From Nomia melanderi (lineage: Eukaryota > Arthropoda > Insecta > Hymenoptera > Halictidae), in the NCBI RefSeq assembly GCF_051020985.1, contig NC_134999.1, forward strand, positions 24,337,160 through 24,401,159: DNA of 64,000 nt. Reading direction: 5' to 3'. Position numbers and translations under genes: made by a program. The notes under the pieces were generated by a model. The model worked only from the letters and a program-made list of their open reading frames with translations. It did no database searches and was not told the DNA's origin. Below are positions 43,170-57,660 of this stretch, in pieces; position 1 is the first letter of the stretch; every line of letters begins with the position of its first letter.

Positions 43170-46100
43170 TTAGAAATTACCAAACTTTAACAGTATAATT
43201 AACAAATGAGTCGAAATGATATTCATTCCTTGATTGTTTCTTTGGATTACAATATGAGACGAAGATCTCAAACAGAAATTGACAAAAGCAAATGAATCTT
43301 AATTCTCGTGAGCCAAATGATATTTCTATCAGCATTAGTGAATTCTTTCTAGTGAATTATTAATGACAAATTCTTAATGAACTAAATCGCAGGTCAAGGG
43401 TTGTTACCTAAGCGAAATTCAAAACCGTTTAACGAGATGTCTCGTCACCATTTTATTTAATATAACAAAAGTACAAATTGTTTATAATATTCAGTTTATT
43501 ATATTGCATCAACATGAATATTTCTATAAATAGCATTGTTTTTTAATTTCTTTCGAATGTTTCCAATGAAATCTTCCGAGTGCGAGAGGTTAATAAATCC
43601 AGGTTCGTAGTTTTTCTAAGTGCCCGGCAGTTCTATCGTTCAATTAACTTACAAATGACTTTTGTCTCGTCTTTTAGAAGCAATTCCAGCACGAGATATT
43701 TCACAATCTCCCTTAAATCGCTATTAAACTTTACTGCGTACAATTTTTCGACTTTCCGAAGTGCGCGCAGCCATCTTGTCGGAGTTTAACGTCCGCGTTA
43801 CCCATTAAACTGCGCATTCCGATGAAAATATCGTACAATACTGTGTCTCGCCTCTTCGTTCGAACGTTTGCGACTGATTCACTGTAATTATGTAATGTTC
43901 TTTCGCTGATGATACTAATACAGTCATCGCAGGAGGAGTATGAAAATATAATTCTATATTCTGGATGATCGTGTTCTTGAAACTCTGGAATAGTGTTAAT
44001 TAACCTCTTGTTATACGAATGAGACTCGTGGTTTCTAGATTAATTTAACAAAATCAGTTCATTATTTATGGATCAAAGCGAACTATTTTGATAATTGATA
44101 ACAATGATCTTCAAATGAAATGTCCACTTAACCTTCTGCACTCAGATGTTGAATGTTATATCAGTTTTATTCACAGTGATGATTCTTTGTTAAGATATCT
44201 TTCAAATAAATCATTTTTAAACTATTTCTTCAAATGCATTTTAGAGTTTCGAGGCAAAAATGCAACAGAAATTCGGAGTTCAATTATTTGAATGTTTCTA
44301 ATTATCTACTCTCAAACCTTTAATTTCCAAAATCTGAATGGACTAATATAAATTTTGCTAAGGATTGAGAAATGATTAAAGAAACTGATTTAGCAGTATC
44401 TAAATTGAAATGTAAAGCGATTGAAATCTTAGTAAATTCACGTTAGTAGCTTTTGTAAAGGAATTTTATGGATTACTATAATTTATTCAATAAAACGATG
44501 ATTATTTGGAAACTCTTCTGCATTACTAGTGATGATACTACCTAATGCAGTATGATTCTTTTGGAAATTCAATATGAAATAATGAAAAAATTTCAGTAAA
44601 AGATCAAATGTCGCTCAAAGTCACATCGTGATTCTATTATGCTTAATAAACTGAACAAAACGATTCTCTTATTTCAATTTTCGCGATCGCCGGCGGTCGG
44701 AGCGCAATTACATCCGCATGAAACAATGAACAAATTCCAGTAAAATATTCTAGAAACTAAACAAAACGAAGCGATTCTCTCATTTCAACGATCCAGAATA
44801 TTCCACCATCCATACAAATATTGAAAAAATTTCAGTAAAATTATTAGTGTTCACAGGGCCCAAATGTTCAAAAGCCAAAAACCCGTCGTAAACGCAATAT
44901 GAAACAATGAAGAAATTTCAATAAAATATTCTAGAAATTAAACAAAACGAAGCGATCTCTTATTTCGATTTTCGCGATCGCCGCCGGTCGGAGCGCAATT
45001 ACATCCGCAGCGTGCGTTAAGCGTGCAAATAGCGAGAGGATGGTTCTTACAAAAATCGATTTCGCTGCACCAGCGAAGTATGCCCCGACGAGTGACCCTA
45101 CTTTCACAGTTGACCCCATTCCACGGTCCGCTTCGGAATAGCCCGATGGAAGGGCCCTGTTTGTTCTGCTCGTCCTCGAACGAAGCACCCCTGGCCCGGC
45201 CGCGGAGGGAGGGAAACGAACCGAGCACGAGAGGAAGCCGCACAGATCGTTGCAGAAAAATCACCGGTCGTCGATGCAGGGGCTGCCTTAAGGGCGGCGG
45301 CCGATCGCAGCTCGCGGCGCGGAAGGGTTCGAGCGTGAGAGCTTTCCACGGGACACGATAATTACCCCCAGTGGTCAGTGTCCACGGAAATCTAGCTGCA
45401 ACCCCCCGCTGCTACGCTGGATTTCTGTTGCCCCGTCTTTGCATCCGCCGAAACGGATTAACGGGGACATTGAATTTCCCTGGACATCCCCCGGATGAGC
45501 CGTGTTTTTTCGGAGAATTTATTTTGTGGTTTGTAATTGGGAAATTGGGAAATTGGGGATGTTGAAGTGGCATGTGTTTATTAATTGTTTGAGTGCTGAG
45601 TATCAATTATGATTTTCTTGCTATGTTTTTCGAGAAATAAGTCAAAGTAGATTTGTTTGAGTAAATGTTGTTTTTTGATAGTTTTTTGTAATGACATTCT
45701 CCGGATGAACCGTATTTTTTCGGGGAATTTATTTTGTGGTTTGTAATTGGGAAATTGGGGATATTAATTATTTAATTGGGAGATTAGGTGGTTTTTAACC
45801 TTTGTTACTATGTCCTCCTAGGGGAATTTTTCTGCGTCTTTTTTTTTAACCATTAGCACTCCAGATGGGTTTGTATTGTTTATTGATTCTTGTCGAATGT
45901 ATTAATATTATTGAAAATACTATTGGAAAATAATAATGATAAATAATATTAGTGGAAATTCTTGAGACGTGAGACAATGAATGATTGCTTATAACTTATA
46001 TTTTACGATCTCGTCAGTCCCTAATTCACGTTATTATGGGAAATAAGTGGAGATTTTCAAATTTCAAATGATTTACGACTATAAACCACATAATTCTTAA

Positions 46101-46600
46101 GTTTGACGGTAAACAATAAATAATTAGATAAATTATTGTCCCATAAATTTTGTTTTTTGAATTTTTAGATGAAATTTCGTATTTCAAGTAACGAGTATCC
46201 ATATTATCTTAAAAAAATAGTGAAAAAATCTGATATGCTCAATATACTATATACAGCAAGTTGCAAAATTTTGTTATTTCAAATTTTATAAATAATTTCT
46301 CTCAACAGTACAATCGTAGACCATTTTGTAAATGTCAAAACTAAACGAAGCATATTTATATATTATATATATTATTATTATTATATATTACATATTATAT
46401 TCATATATTATATATTATTATTATTATTATTATTATTACATAAGTATATTTATATATTTTCTCTGGAAACAACTGATTCAATTTATTAATTCTGCATACT
46501 AACTCAAATTTCTCCCAATAATTAGATACATTATTTATCAACAAATAAATCGTCCAACAATTCAGAGTGATCTATTAACAGATCACTGGGACTTAATGGG
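43170..46600. other. Intergenic: nested duplications and a GC-rich island
   Basis: 44570-45010 carries duplicated blocks (CGATCGCCG(G/C)CGGTCGGAGC at about 44684 and 44975; GAAACAATGAA then TAAAATATTCTAGAAA at about 44719 and 44901). 45010-45480 is GC-rich and open in several frames without recognisable domains. 45489-45780 contains a 212-bp direct duplication (GAATTTATTTTGTGGTTTG). 46360-46440 is an (ATT)n microsatellite. Confidence 0.6.
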
Positions 46601-47010
46601 TTAAGCGTCGACACGGAATTAAGAATTGTACGAGTCCCTCTTTCACCGTCTCCTCTATCAATCCACGTCATTATTTTTGCCACAGCCATAATTGCACTGA
46701 TTTCGCAAGCTCGAAGAGCAGCGTCTTACGCAAGGTAAGTAGCGGCGGCGAAACTGAACGGCGAACTTTCGTACATTGTGCGATTTAGAGCGCGCGAACT
46801 TCCGGTTAATTCGACGTATTTACTTCGAACACGATCCATGAATATTAACAAGTTTTTCGCGTAATCCGGCACGCGTGTCAACGTAATGAAATATTTACGC
46901 GCGGAGGAATTTTCTTCGATCTCTAGTTGCCAACTAATTACGAGCATAATGAACTTGTTACGCGAGTTCGTTGCGTATGTCTGGAGATGTTCGATTGAAC
47001 TGGAAATTAA

Positions 47011-47209
47011 CCCTTTGAACTCCGTAGGTTGCAATATTGCACCAGTTATAATAATATTTTAATGAATCTTGAAGAAACTACCCTGAAATTATTCGATTTT
47101 CCGCAAATAAAAAATCGAAGAAATGTTGCATTTCTAATTTTCGCTAGGAATACTATAAAAATTAGTTGCAATTACTGATAGATTACAAAATAACCTGGAG
47201 TGCTAAGGG
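47011..47209. mobile_element. TTAA-flanked MITE, family B
   Basis: Left CCCTTTGAACTCCGTAGG and right CCTGGAGTGCTAAGGG with TTAA at 47007-47010 and 47210-47213, 199 bp. The interior includes GAAGAAACTACCCTGAAATT, also seen at about 2480-2500 and 62760 in opposite orientation. Confidence 0.85.
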
Positions 47210-47520
47210 TTAATAATTCTGAATCAAATAGAATCATTTTGTATAGAATATAAATTAAAACAGGAGAATATAAACAAACATTGTGGGATTTTTTGATGCA
47301 TAGAATTTGCATCTGAAAAATGTCCCATAAGTATTTCGTTTGAAAAACTGTGCTAAGGGTTAAGTACTCGACTATGAAACTTGAAGCTGCGAAAATTGGT
47401 AGTTTTGTAGATTTTCGGGAGTAATGTGATGGAAATTTGGATGATTGCATTCAAACTAGTCTAGATGGATTAGATCTTTTGCTTATTTCGTAGAGTTTGT
47501 AAATTTCTGATTTAAATTAA

Positions 47521-47749
47521 CCCTTTGCACTCGAAGCTTTTTCTTTTTTTTTTTTAAGTGGATGGAATTTTAATGGAGAACGCATGTTAATGTATAAATA
47601 AATGATACAAGCACGAAAAGAGAAGTCATAGATGTATTTTACTGCCTTTTATCGATTGTCAATATTATAATGCATTTAATGAGAAAATTTTACAGTTTGT
47701 AATGACAAATTTTAAAATGCTGTACAATGGAGTCCTTGAGTGTAAAGGG
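47521..47749. mobile_element. TTAA-flanked MITE, family B-like
   Basis: CCCTTTGCACTCGAAG and CTTGAGTGTAAAGGG with TTAA on both sides (47517-47520, 47750-47753), 229 bp. Confidence 0.83.
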
Positions 47750-47789
47750 TTAATATCTAAAATTGAGGTATGTAACAGAGGAATAGGAT

Positions 47790-48110
47790 TATTTCAATAA
47801 TGAGTAATTGTAAGGTTGTAGTAGAATATATTTAAAGAAATTAGGTTATCTTTAATTGCAGAGACTTCTTGGTTAGTAGATCTTTCATTTATTCCGTAAA
47901 TTTTGAGAATCTTCTGCGATTTAAATTAATATCTCCTAAAATTGAAGTAATAGAGAAATAATGAGTAATTCTAAGGTTACAGTAGAATATATCTAAAGAA
48001 TTTAGATTATTTTTAGTTCCTGAGACTTCTTGATTAGTAGATCTTTCACTTATTCCGTAAATTTTGAGAATCTTCTGTGACTTAAATTAATATCTCCTAA
48101 AACTACATAG
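47790..48110. repeat. Tandem duplication, 161-bp unit
   Basis: GAGTAATT(G/C)TAAGGTT begins both copies (47802, 47963), and both contain AGTAGATCTTTCA(T/C)TTATTCCG. Confidence 0.83.
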
Positions 48111-51100
48111 TATTTCAAGAACCCTAGAATCGAAGCTAATCTAAATTCTTAAAACATTCTACTATAACCTTCTTTAAATATATATTCTTTAAATTTCGCT
48201 TCGAGTTTCACAAAATATCGTTTCTATCTCACTCATCAAATATTAAAATATTTCCAGTGAAAAATTTCGGAGTACAAAGAGGTAATTGGGACGAGAAGGA
48301 TGCTCGGGGTATTTTCTGGTAATGTCTGTGTTAACAATTGTTAATTGTTTAGCGTGATAATCTCTACGATACCAGTATCTTAATTAGATTAAGGCTTTGA
48401 TTGCCGTTAATCCAAAAACAGGGATTCCCACATTTCAACGGACGTTCTAACCGAAAATTTCGCAGCCGATTTAGCAAGTTGTCGAGAGATCTCATTCCGC
48501 ATCTAACCTTCGGCTGCGCGCAGCGGGGACACGCTCGTGCACGCGTGCGTATCGATCGTCCGAGCGATGCAATTCCCGGCGTGAATAAATTTCCCCCGAT
48601 ATTATCCGTAGGAGCATAAAAGTCTTTCTTAAACGTACTGCGCTAGCCAAATCGACTGTACAATATCCATGCCCGCGTTATTGCTTATGCGTCTCGGTGC
48701 TCGCGCGGCCGCGACCGGCATGCAGCTCGCGAAGTCGCTACGAAACAAATTTACCGAGAGGGTTAGAAGTAACGCGCGACGCTTTAAATCAGGCTGAGCT
48801 CTCTCGTCTTAACGAGTGGCCGAATCTTGCCAGAAGAAAAAAGGGATCGATACGAGAGAGATGAAATCCCGGCTAAAGACGGGCTAAGAAATCGGCGAGA
48901 AACCGATGCAACGGTTCCACGAGGAAAGTCGGTTTCGTGACCGGGGACTCGAGTTCGTGACTCATTCGTGACTGGGATTGCGATCTGACCTCGTCTGAGT
49001 TAATCATTGCATTAAACTTCGAACGCCAGCTGAAAAAGGGCGAAGAAACCGGTAGCCAGAAATTATCGCGGGAAATTTCGACGATTAGCGCGGTAATAAA
49101 GGAAATTAGTTTTCGGATTTTGGCGAATTGCGACTGGTTCGGATGGTGACTCGTGATGGTGGAGTTTTCTGATTGGAAGAAGGGTTTCTTCGGTTTTCTG
49201 CGTGTTGTTAAGGTAATGGAGTTAATGGGATTGTATAATTTACGATTCTTCAGGTTATCTGCGAATATCATCAATATTTCATCAGTTAATCAAACATCAT
49301 ACACTACAAAGTATCAAGCCTCCAAACAATCGATCAATCAATTAATCACGATCCCTAAAACAAACCAGAAATGAACACAATAATCAATCGCAAATCTCAC
49401 TCGAGCGACCAGTCAAAACATTTCCCACTAACAGGAAAGAGACAATGTTCAGCACTTACCTGTCTAGGTAATTTCCGGTGCATTCAAGAATTAACGTAGC
49501 TAACGCATGTCCAAGCGGCAATCCTCGTCCGTCGTGTCTGCGAATAAAACACGAATGAAAGTGGCAGTGGGAACGACGGCGATTTGGGGAAAAGTAGCGA
49601 CGTTCGAAGAAATGAGGAAAGATGGAGGACACGTTGGAAAAGAGGACGGGAATGCGAGAGTTTCGGGTTCGTGGCCGTTGTCCAAAGTCGACTATACGGC
49701 CGACATTAATTTGCGGCTGCATTAAATGCATCCCGTGTCGACGTTGCGCCGATTATTTGCAAACTGTCGCTTGTGTCTCGAAGATTATAGCCTTTCGCTG
49801 CTCGGCTCTTTCGAGTGAGTTAGTGGATCAGTTTGTATCTCCGAGTTTAAACATTTCTGATGACTGTTAGGCTGCGAGCTGTCTTATTAGAATACGCTTC
49901 AATGGAACAGTCGGGTCTGTGAGAGAAAATACGAGGTTGAATGAACGTTTTTCGGTTAGAAATCATTAGATGCTTCGGTTACTTTAGAATGAGTACAGTT
50001 TTGTAGGGATGATCGAGAAATCTAGGGAAATTGATTTGTATAATGTAGCGAGAATGGTGAATTGTTATTAGGTTTTTAAAGGATTTTAATTTTGAATGAA
50101 TGATTGTGAATAGAAGATTGTTTTGTTTAGGTTCGTGATTGTAAGAGTTTTTACGTTTTGCGAGAATGGTGAATTGTCGGTAGTTTTCTTTCAAAGGACT
50201 CGAATAAAACAATTTGAATTCTAACGCTGCCAGTAATTACAGCAAACTACAAAAGGTACGAATCACTTGTCCACAGCGGTTCACTGTCGATTCATAGCGC
50301 GCGATGAGTCAGTGTAGATTTCCCTCCAGCGAGTCGGCTGTAGGGGTGGCCGCGGTGTGGGGTATCGGGTATGCGACAGAAAACTTTGGTAAACATCTCG
50401 CGAGACGTGATTTTCAAGGTTCGTTAGTTCCGTCATAGAGGCGAGGCGTGGGCGGGCGGGCCGAGAGCGAAGAATGCTCCAAAAGAAACTGAGACAGGCC
50501 AGAAGAAGCCGGGACAAGACAACGAGGGAGCGAGACGGTTTTGCTCGGCTCGAAAGAGTAGATTTGCCCGGTCGGCTGCGAGGGGAAGAGGAGAAAGACG
50601 GGGCTGGACGCCGCCGAGAGAGCGAGAGAGACGCGGACAAAGAGGAATAGGCGGAATGAGTTCATCTCCGTTAATGCAACGAGCTAAGTTAACTCGCACA
50701 TCCTTCTTAACGTACATAACCTCGCGATTATGCGAGCCACGCTGCGTCTGCCGAGCGGCGAGTGCGCGAGTAATCGCTTCCAGCGATGCGCGATTGTCGA
50801 AACGACGGCGTAAATGTCGGCGTCATCAGCCGCTGAAGCTCCGGAATTTCGAAAGTCGGCCGCCCGTAACAATGGCCGACGCGCGGACGGGATCGCGCGC
50901 TGCGGTTCACGCTTAATCCCTTAACGCACAATTTCTTTGAGAAAAACCGGCCAGAAAAAATCAATTTTTATATACTGCGCTTTTGTTCCATGGAAAAGGC
51001 TATATTTTATTCTTGAATAAATAAGTGTTATAGCTTACAATCCCATGTAAATGATAAATATCGATAAAACGATTTTTTTTCTTTGCTTTCGCATTGTTAT

Positions 51101-52860
51101 TTTCACAGTTTGGCCTGTTTAGCACGCTCGAATTAACTCGAGCGTGCAAGTTAAGGGGTTAATCTGGTAGGATAGCTATTTGTTAAGTAATTGTTTTTGA
51201 TGAGTATACAGGTAAACATGTGATTCTTTTGTAATTCTTTTCATTCACAGCTAAATTATATCGAGTGCTGATCTCTTGTTGTTCGAATAACTAAATCGTT
51301 TGTGATTTAGTCTTTTAGTATTTACGCTCCTTGTTAAGAGTATTATCAATATTCCAACAGAAACTAATGAATGTTCGTAACGAAAAATATTGTTGAGTAC
51401 AAAGGGTTAACGTTACAACTGCAATTCGAGCCTACAGAGTTCAAAGGGTTAACCCTCTGTGGACGAAGATTCTTTGAAATATACAAGACCTTCAGCGGAT
51501 AAAGCTGAATTATCTATCAAATGTTTAATTAATACTGAAACTCTCACAATTACAAAACTTTAATCTTGAATAAACGATTATAAATATAAAAGTGTTTCAT
51601 TTAAGTTTTATTTTACTACTTTTGTGGTAATTGTAACAGTTTTGACGTTTTGCGAGAAGAATGATGAATTGCCACTAGTTTCTTTTCAAAGGACTTTGAT
51701 CTTGGATAAATGATTATAAATATAATATAAGATAACAATCTTATATTTATAATCATTTATTCAAGATTAAAATCCTTTGAAAGAAAACTAGCGACAATTC
51801 ACCTGAATTGAGATACGAGTCACTCCAATATTCTAAGAAATTCAGTTCGATTGTCTATTTATCCTTATCAGTTCAATTATCACTATTATTTCTGTATAAT
51901 CTGAATTTACTTTTTGGCATCCGCAATTAATTCAAAGTCGTAATCCTAATACATTGTAAAAAGCAAATATCGGTACGTGTACTTTTGCTTCTCGTAGCAG
52001 TGGAAATAATTTCAATGTCCAAGTGAAATAGGACATCCTGTGTAATATGCGACATGATAAAAGCACAAGCACGTTGCTTAACATAAAACTCTAATGAAAA
52101 CTAGCATAGCGTGATACGGCTTAAGCGTTGCGAAAAAGTTCCCCCGTCAAAGTATCTTATTGAAGTTCGCAATTACAGAAACTCTCGGTGAACGTAATAA
52201 TGGACGATATTACATTAGTTCCCTGAAAATTTTATCTAGAAATTAAGTGCTAATTGAGTGTTGGCTTATAGGAGCTCTAATATTCAATTAGCGATTGTGA
52301 AGCAAGTAGTACTATGAAACAAGATATTAATAATTACCGGCTAATATTAATGATAATTGCGTGTTCCGGTCAATGCGATCAATAACAGAAATAATTGAAT
52401 TTCCAGATAAACATTAATAATTACCAAAAGCGTGATGAATTTAATAGAAACGTGTTTTATAATATTACTTTATTATTTATTATATGTCCAGTGACACGTA
52501 ATTCTAATAAATATTGAAATTCTCCGACTCTTTACTTTTAATTAATTCCTCCTTCGAATTTTTCATTGTTCTTTAACAAATATGTACATAAATAACATTT
52601 CTCCGTTCTTAGCAAGCATAGAATCGATCGAAAATTATTCTTGACAGTTCTGAATTATTAACAATCACGTAATTCTTACAAATTCCTCGCTTTAACCTTT
52701 CCATTCATTTCCTAATACTAACCAGTTATTAATATAAACACACACAAAGTTCTTATTTCCAACACTGAAACTGAACATATAAATCAATATGTTTCAAACT
52801 CTATGGAAACTTCAACAGTGAGACTTCAATTCTCTTTTTAATCGTTGTAGAAAGAAATCT
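48111..52860. other. Intergenic or intronic: two GC-rich islands between AT-rich repeats
   Basis: 48400-49140 and 50280-50920 are GC-rich islands; the second is purine-rich with many GAGCGAGA runs. Neither yields a frame with recognisable domains plus splice sites. 51405-51470 has abutting ends of family B and A elements at one TTAA. 51666-51800 is an AT-rich hairpin. Possible regulatory or untranslated sequence of a gene outside the window. Confidence 0.5.
51666..51800. repeat. AT-rich inverted repeat (hairpin, about 65-bp arms)
   Basis: Left arm GAATTGCCACTAGTTTCTTT ... TATAAGAT, 4-bp loop, right arm ATCTTATATT ... AAAACTAGCGACAATTC. Related single-arm sequence is at about 50040-50210. Confidence 0.85.
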
Positions 52861-55800
52861 GGTAGCTTTTGTGTTAACGATACCGATTCAAGAGATCCTT
52901 CTTGCTTGAACACCGGCTCGCGGAGAGAATTAAGCAGTGTTTTATTAAGTTCCCACGGAAAGCTCGTACGTATTTTATTAACTTTCCCGAGTGCATTAAT
53001 TTTAATTACTACACTAGAGTGTTGAATGTAACGAATGACGCGGTGTCGTTTGTCTTCATCACGGTCCTCGCGTTCTTCCGGCCGCGTCGCCCGGAACCGC
53101 GGATTTCTCGAACGCTTTTTAATCTCGCGTTTCGCGCGGGAATTATGGGACTCTTTGTGTTCCGCTGTAACGATACGTTCACTAAGACTACACGAAAGTC
53201 GTAAATTGTTTCGGAAACCGGCGCGGCAGCTTTTTACCGTCGAGACGTTAAATCATTCGACGGTGTTTCACGTCGTGGAGGTTGCGAGCGATCCAGTTAT
53301 AAGTCAATCGGGATTTCGCTGGAGGTGATCGATTAATCGCGGTACACTTTACACGAGGACCGATGGGATGGCGCATCAACGTCAATGAACTAAGCAATCT
53401 TCGGCTATTTATTACGAGAACCAGTAATGATGTTCGCCGGTGAGCTTGCATCCAATAATTATGGCCGAGCTCTCGGCGCGTTGAATCCGTGCAACACTGT
53501 TTCTCTTTAACTTTGTCCTCGTTTAACATTTCAATGTTTTAAATCATCTACGGAAGATTCTCGAATCTTATGGGACGGAATATTTACGTTGGAATTCCTT
53601 CTTTCCTTCGGAAAGCCAAGCGAAGTCGATTTTATCGTCGGAAATCCAATTCGGCTGATTTTTAGCGAAGTTCTCTGCGTTGCGACGCTTTTACAGTGAA
53701 CCTTGGATTGTCAGAGTTTTCTGTGAAATTTATGCTAATTTCGGGAAATTAATAGATGTACATTCAAAAGCTTTTGAAACTTAGACAACTAGATCAATGT
53801 CTAAGTACTTTTGTAGTACACAAGTTGCTGAACGGAGAGTAACTTTTATAAACAAAATTTATAATTGCAGTAAAGTTCCACGATATTTCTACCTTCTCGA
53901 CACCCGAATGAACTGCTTAACGATAGAACTACCATTCCTAAATTCGTCTTTAACGATTATTGAGCAAATAATAGATCCTTCTCTGAGCAGTTTCGAAAGA
54001 AATTGTCTGGCAACACGCAAACTAAATTTTGAGTGATCGAAGTCTGGATAGACAGACTCCTGGGGTTTCTATAGAACAATTTTGGAAAGCCGACTCGACT
54101 GCTGGGCACTTCCAGCGTTGAATTCTCCTTCCATTCGAATCCGTTTAATCAAACCTGTTGAATTATTACTAATGCTAAGCCAGCAAAAGCAAAAATGGCC
54201 AACAATCGTATATCTTCAGTCTAAACGAAGGCAATAGGAAGGCAGCCAGACGTGTCTGGATTTTGTCAGGCGAAGTCAAGAGACTTTTCTCCAGGCAACG
54301 CCGTAAACCGTCTGGCAAAGAAAAGCGGACGCCAACTTACTTTTGGGAGTTCGATTCATTCGCGTTTGCGAACTCGAAAGAGCTAGACGTGTTTTTCGAA
54401 GGTGCAATAAAGTCACGCTGTAAAATATATACCGTTTCATTATTTCATCAGCCGTTCCCAATAAAACCAACGCTCGTAGCATCGCACTCGCGTTCGAGTA
54501 ACAAGAAAAATGACAAAGATTCAAATTCCCCGGAAGACTGTCCGCCACATCACAGCGATCGAAGGCAATTTGTCCCTCGAGCAAAATACTGCGATAATAA
54601 CCATCAGAAGTTTCTTTTAGTGTCCATCGATTCGGCATTCCTATATAAATGGCGGATAAAACGCAAACCGATTCTAAGAATACGGCTAGTAATCAGGGAG
54701 GAGGGCGGAGGGTCGCCGCTAGTTTAGCGTCACGATTAGTCAGCCCCTGCCAGACACCCCGGTGTCTTTCCTCCTACGTTGCATGTACGTACACACAGGC
54801 TCGACTCGCTCTTTCTTTCGTGAGTCACTGACGGAAATTACGATCGATCGAACAAGAACGGAACAAACGAAGTAAGGTCGCGCGTCCCGTTCGTTCCAGC
54901 GGGAATCCTCCTCGCGTCAGTCTTATCGTAAACGCGTTTAGGACCCCGATGACACTGGATGACGGAACGTCTTTGTCGAAATTTATTCCCGCCACGTGTC
55001 CTCCCGCCGCTGATCTTGTTAACTCCAACGAGGATAGTGTCGATAGTCTTTTGTATACGTGAACGGAGGGAAAATTCCAACGAAATCCCGCGCAGACGCG
55101 ACTCCGGAAGAAACACTGGTGAAATTAAACCGCGCAACTTCACATTATTCGAACTGTCTATTAAGATTTCACCGGAAAATCAAGAATCAAGAATCACTCG
55201 CAGGGTTCATAAATGTTTCGTCGATATCGTTCCCTTCAGGCGTCCCGGAGGCCAATATCGGCGAATCTGATGAATTTTGGAAGTCCCGGCTCGGGGACAG
55301 AGACAACAGCCCGATCTTTCATCAATTTTCGTCGGAATCAGGCTAAAGTCTTTCATGTTTTATCCAACAAACATCCGGAATGAACGTTGTCCTACGGGAA
55401 TCTCCGCGGCAGGAGAATGATGAACATTCTTCTGAATTTCACGTCTGCGCGACTCGCGTCCTGCCCGTTTAAATCTTTTCCTCCCCGGAACGATGATAAA
55501 GCGAAGGGGCGGTTACTGAATATTTACACGAAAGTCTGTCGCATCGATCGAAACAAGCCTCTCCCCTCGCCGAGGGTTAAATCGCTCGAATTAATTATAG
55601 TTAGGCCGAATTATCGCCGACGTTTCCCCGACTTCGCTCTGTTGTTTCATTATTTCCGTCGTGTCTGAATCTATTATTTTACTATTCCTATTACACGCGT
55701 CGTTCGACGATTAGGATAACAATACTCGATGCAACGACAACATTACGAGAACGAGATTTATTCCCCATGTTCCTCCACTCATCGCCAAGCTAAACATCAC

Positions 55801-57660
55801 GTTCCTTCTTCGATTTAGCCGACCTTGTCATCCTTATCATCTCCCCTTCTTCTTCTTCTTCTTCTTCTTCTTCTTCTTCTTCTTGTTCTGCTTCGTCTTC
55901 TTCCGCTCGTCCCCGTTCGATGACAGGAGTAATTACATTTTTATGTTGTTCCGACGCGAGGCCGTACGTGACTGCAGCAAGATCAATTTGTCTCGAAGCC
56001 CAGCGTGTTCGCAATGGTAAATGTTATTTACCAGGAACAACCTCTGGATGAAGAGGAGCAAGTATGGAAGATGATGAAAACAATTGTACGGTGCAACGCT
56101 TGCAACTATCCGTTTACTATAAATGCCATGGACAAATGTTTACAAGTTTCTGGAACGCGACGAGATTTAAAACTCAAAGGAATTCTCGAAATTCTCTCGA
56201 AATCGATGACAGTCAGTCTTCACCCTTTGCAATTTGTAATTTTTTATGTCGTTAGGAAATGTGAAAATATTTCTAGTGGAAAAATTGCCTGATTATAAAC
56301 ATTCAGAACGAATAAAGTTTAACGTTCACGCGACAACGGGAGACGAATGTGATCGAAACATTACAGGCTGAATGATTTGTCATTTTTATAACTGTTCATT
56401 TGAAACTAGCCTTTTATTCCAGATAATAACGAAGGTTAAAAGATCTACATAATAGAAGAGAAATTGAACAGATAGCAGAACTATGAAAAAAGCTCGAAGA
56501 GAGACGAGAAACGATTAAACCTCTAATGCAAATTCCCGTGACATATCTGTTTAAACAAGCATTACGAGGAACGCATAAAAAGCTTATCAAAATTCACACA
56601 GATCTAATAACCACCTCCCGCTGAATAACGTTTAAAAGCAGACTATCGCGTTTCAGTCGGGATATCCATGAAAATTAGTATTTTATTGCACGGAGAGGCT
56701 GTAAAATTGTTATTATTATCATTCCCACACTTCATTCAATCGCACGGCAGTCCTCTCGCGCGTCAAGTTAACATGCAATCGGGTAATAGACGTAGAACGC
56801 GTTATTATAACGAAACTAACGTTCAATTTCCGACTTTCGTTCGATTAACCTCTTGCCCTATGATTTCTTTCTCAACTCTGACTGACGCAACTTTGTCGTC
56901 AATAATTTATTGGAAAAAGAGACGAATTGTAGGCATAACTGATCGCAGCAGATTAATATTCATTTTATAATAAATAAATAAAATAAGTATCTATTTTCGC
57001 TAAATTCTATCCCTTTGCGGACGGATGTCATTTCGAGATGAAACGTTCAGATTTCGAAGACTCGTGGAAAAATCATCTAATTAGTCGAACAGCAAGAGAT
57101 CACGTGGTTGTCTTTCTTTCTATTAATTAAGCAATCGATTGGGGCGATCGAGTGTCACGAAGCCTTCGTGCCACAGGTCGAAAATTCCTTCGAAAAATCA
57201 TTCCCTCTCGCTTTTCACCGATGAATCGCAGTGTTTGCGAGTAAAACAAAGCGAAAGTAACGTTTACAGCTTACAAATACAATACAGTGGCATGCGGATA
57301 TTCAACGGGGGAGAGGGAAGCGATAAATAATCGGATTCTCGAGGTATTCGAGCTAATATCGCGAATCTAGCGCGACAGTATGGCGTACGAAATAAAATAT
57401 GGCGGCTGATAGTTTTTCCATCGCTGTTGTGCCCCCGTATACAGCTGTTCTTTTATGCAGAAAAATGTCTCATCGGTAAACGCATCTGGATACGCGCCAG
57501 CCGTGTGCACGTGTGTAATGTTATTCCGCATTGATTTCTCGCTATCCAGCCGTCGTTTAGGAAAATCTTTTTGCGGCCAGGACGCCGCCGCCATTACTTC
57601 GCGTACGCGGACTTCGATAGAGTCGATCTTTCGCGTAACGACCAGAAATTAACCCCTTGA
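52861..57660. other. Intergenic or intronic GC-rich blocks, no supported gene
   Basis: Moderately GC-rich over 53030-53700 and 54240-55750. Contains a (TTC)n microsatellite at 55846-55884. The longest frame (154 codons, 54263-54727) matches no family I know. A family A MITE part lies at 57010-57135. Confidence 0.5.

Noticed and set aside
54263..54727. 154-codon open frame in the right third
   Set aside because: No ATG at its start, no recognisable domain, no matching splice sites, and it lies in a GC-richer block where long frames arise by chance.
55790..56014. Minus-strand frame with a poly-Glu tract
   Set aside because: The tract is the translation of the (TTC)n microsatellite at 55846-55884; flanks have no domain.
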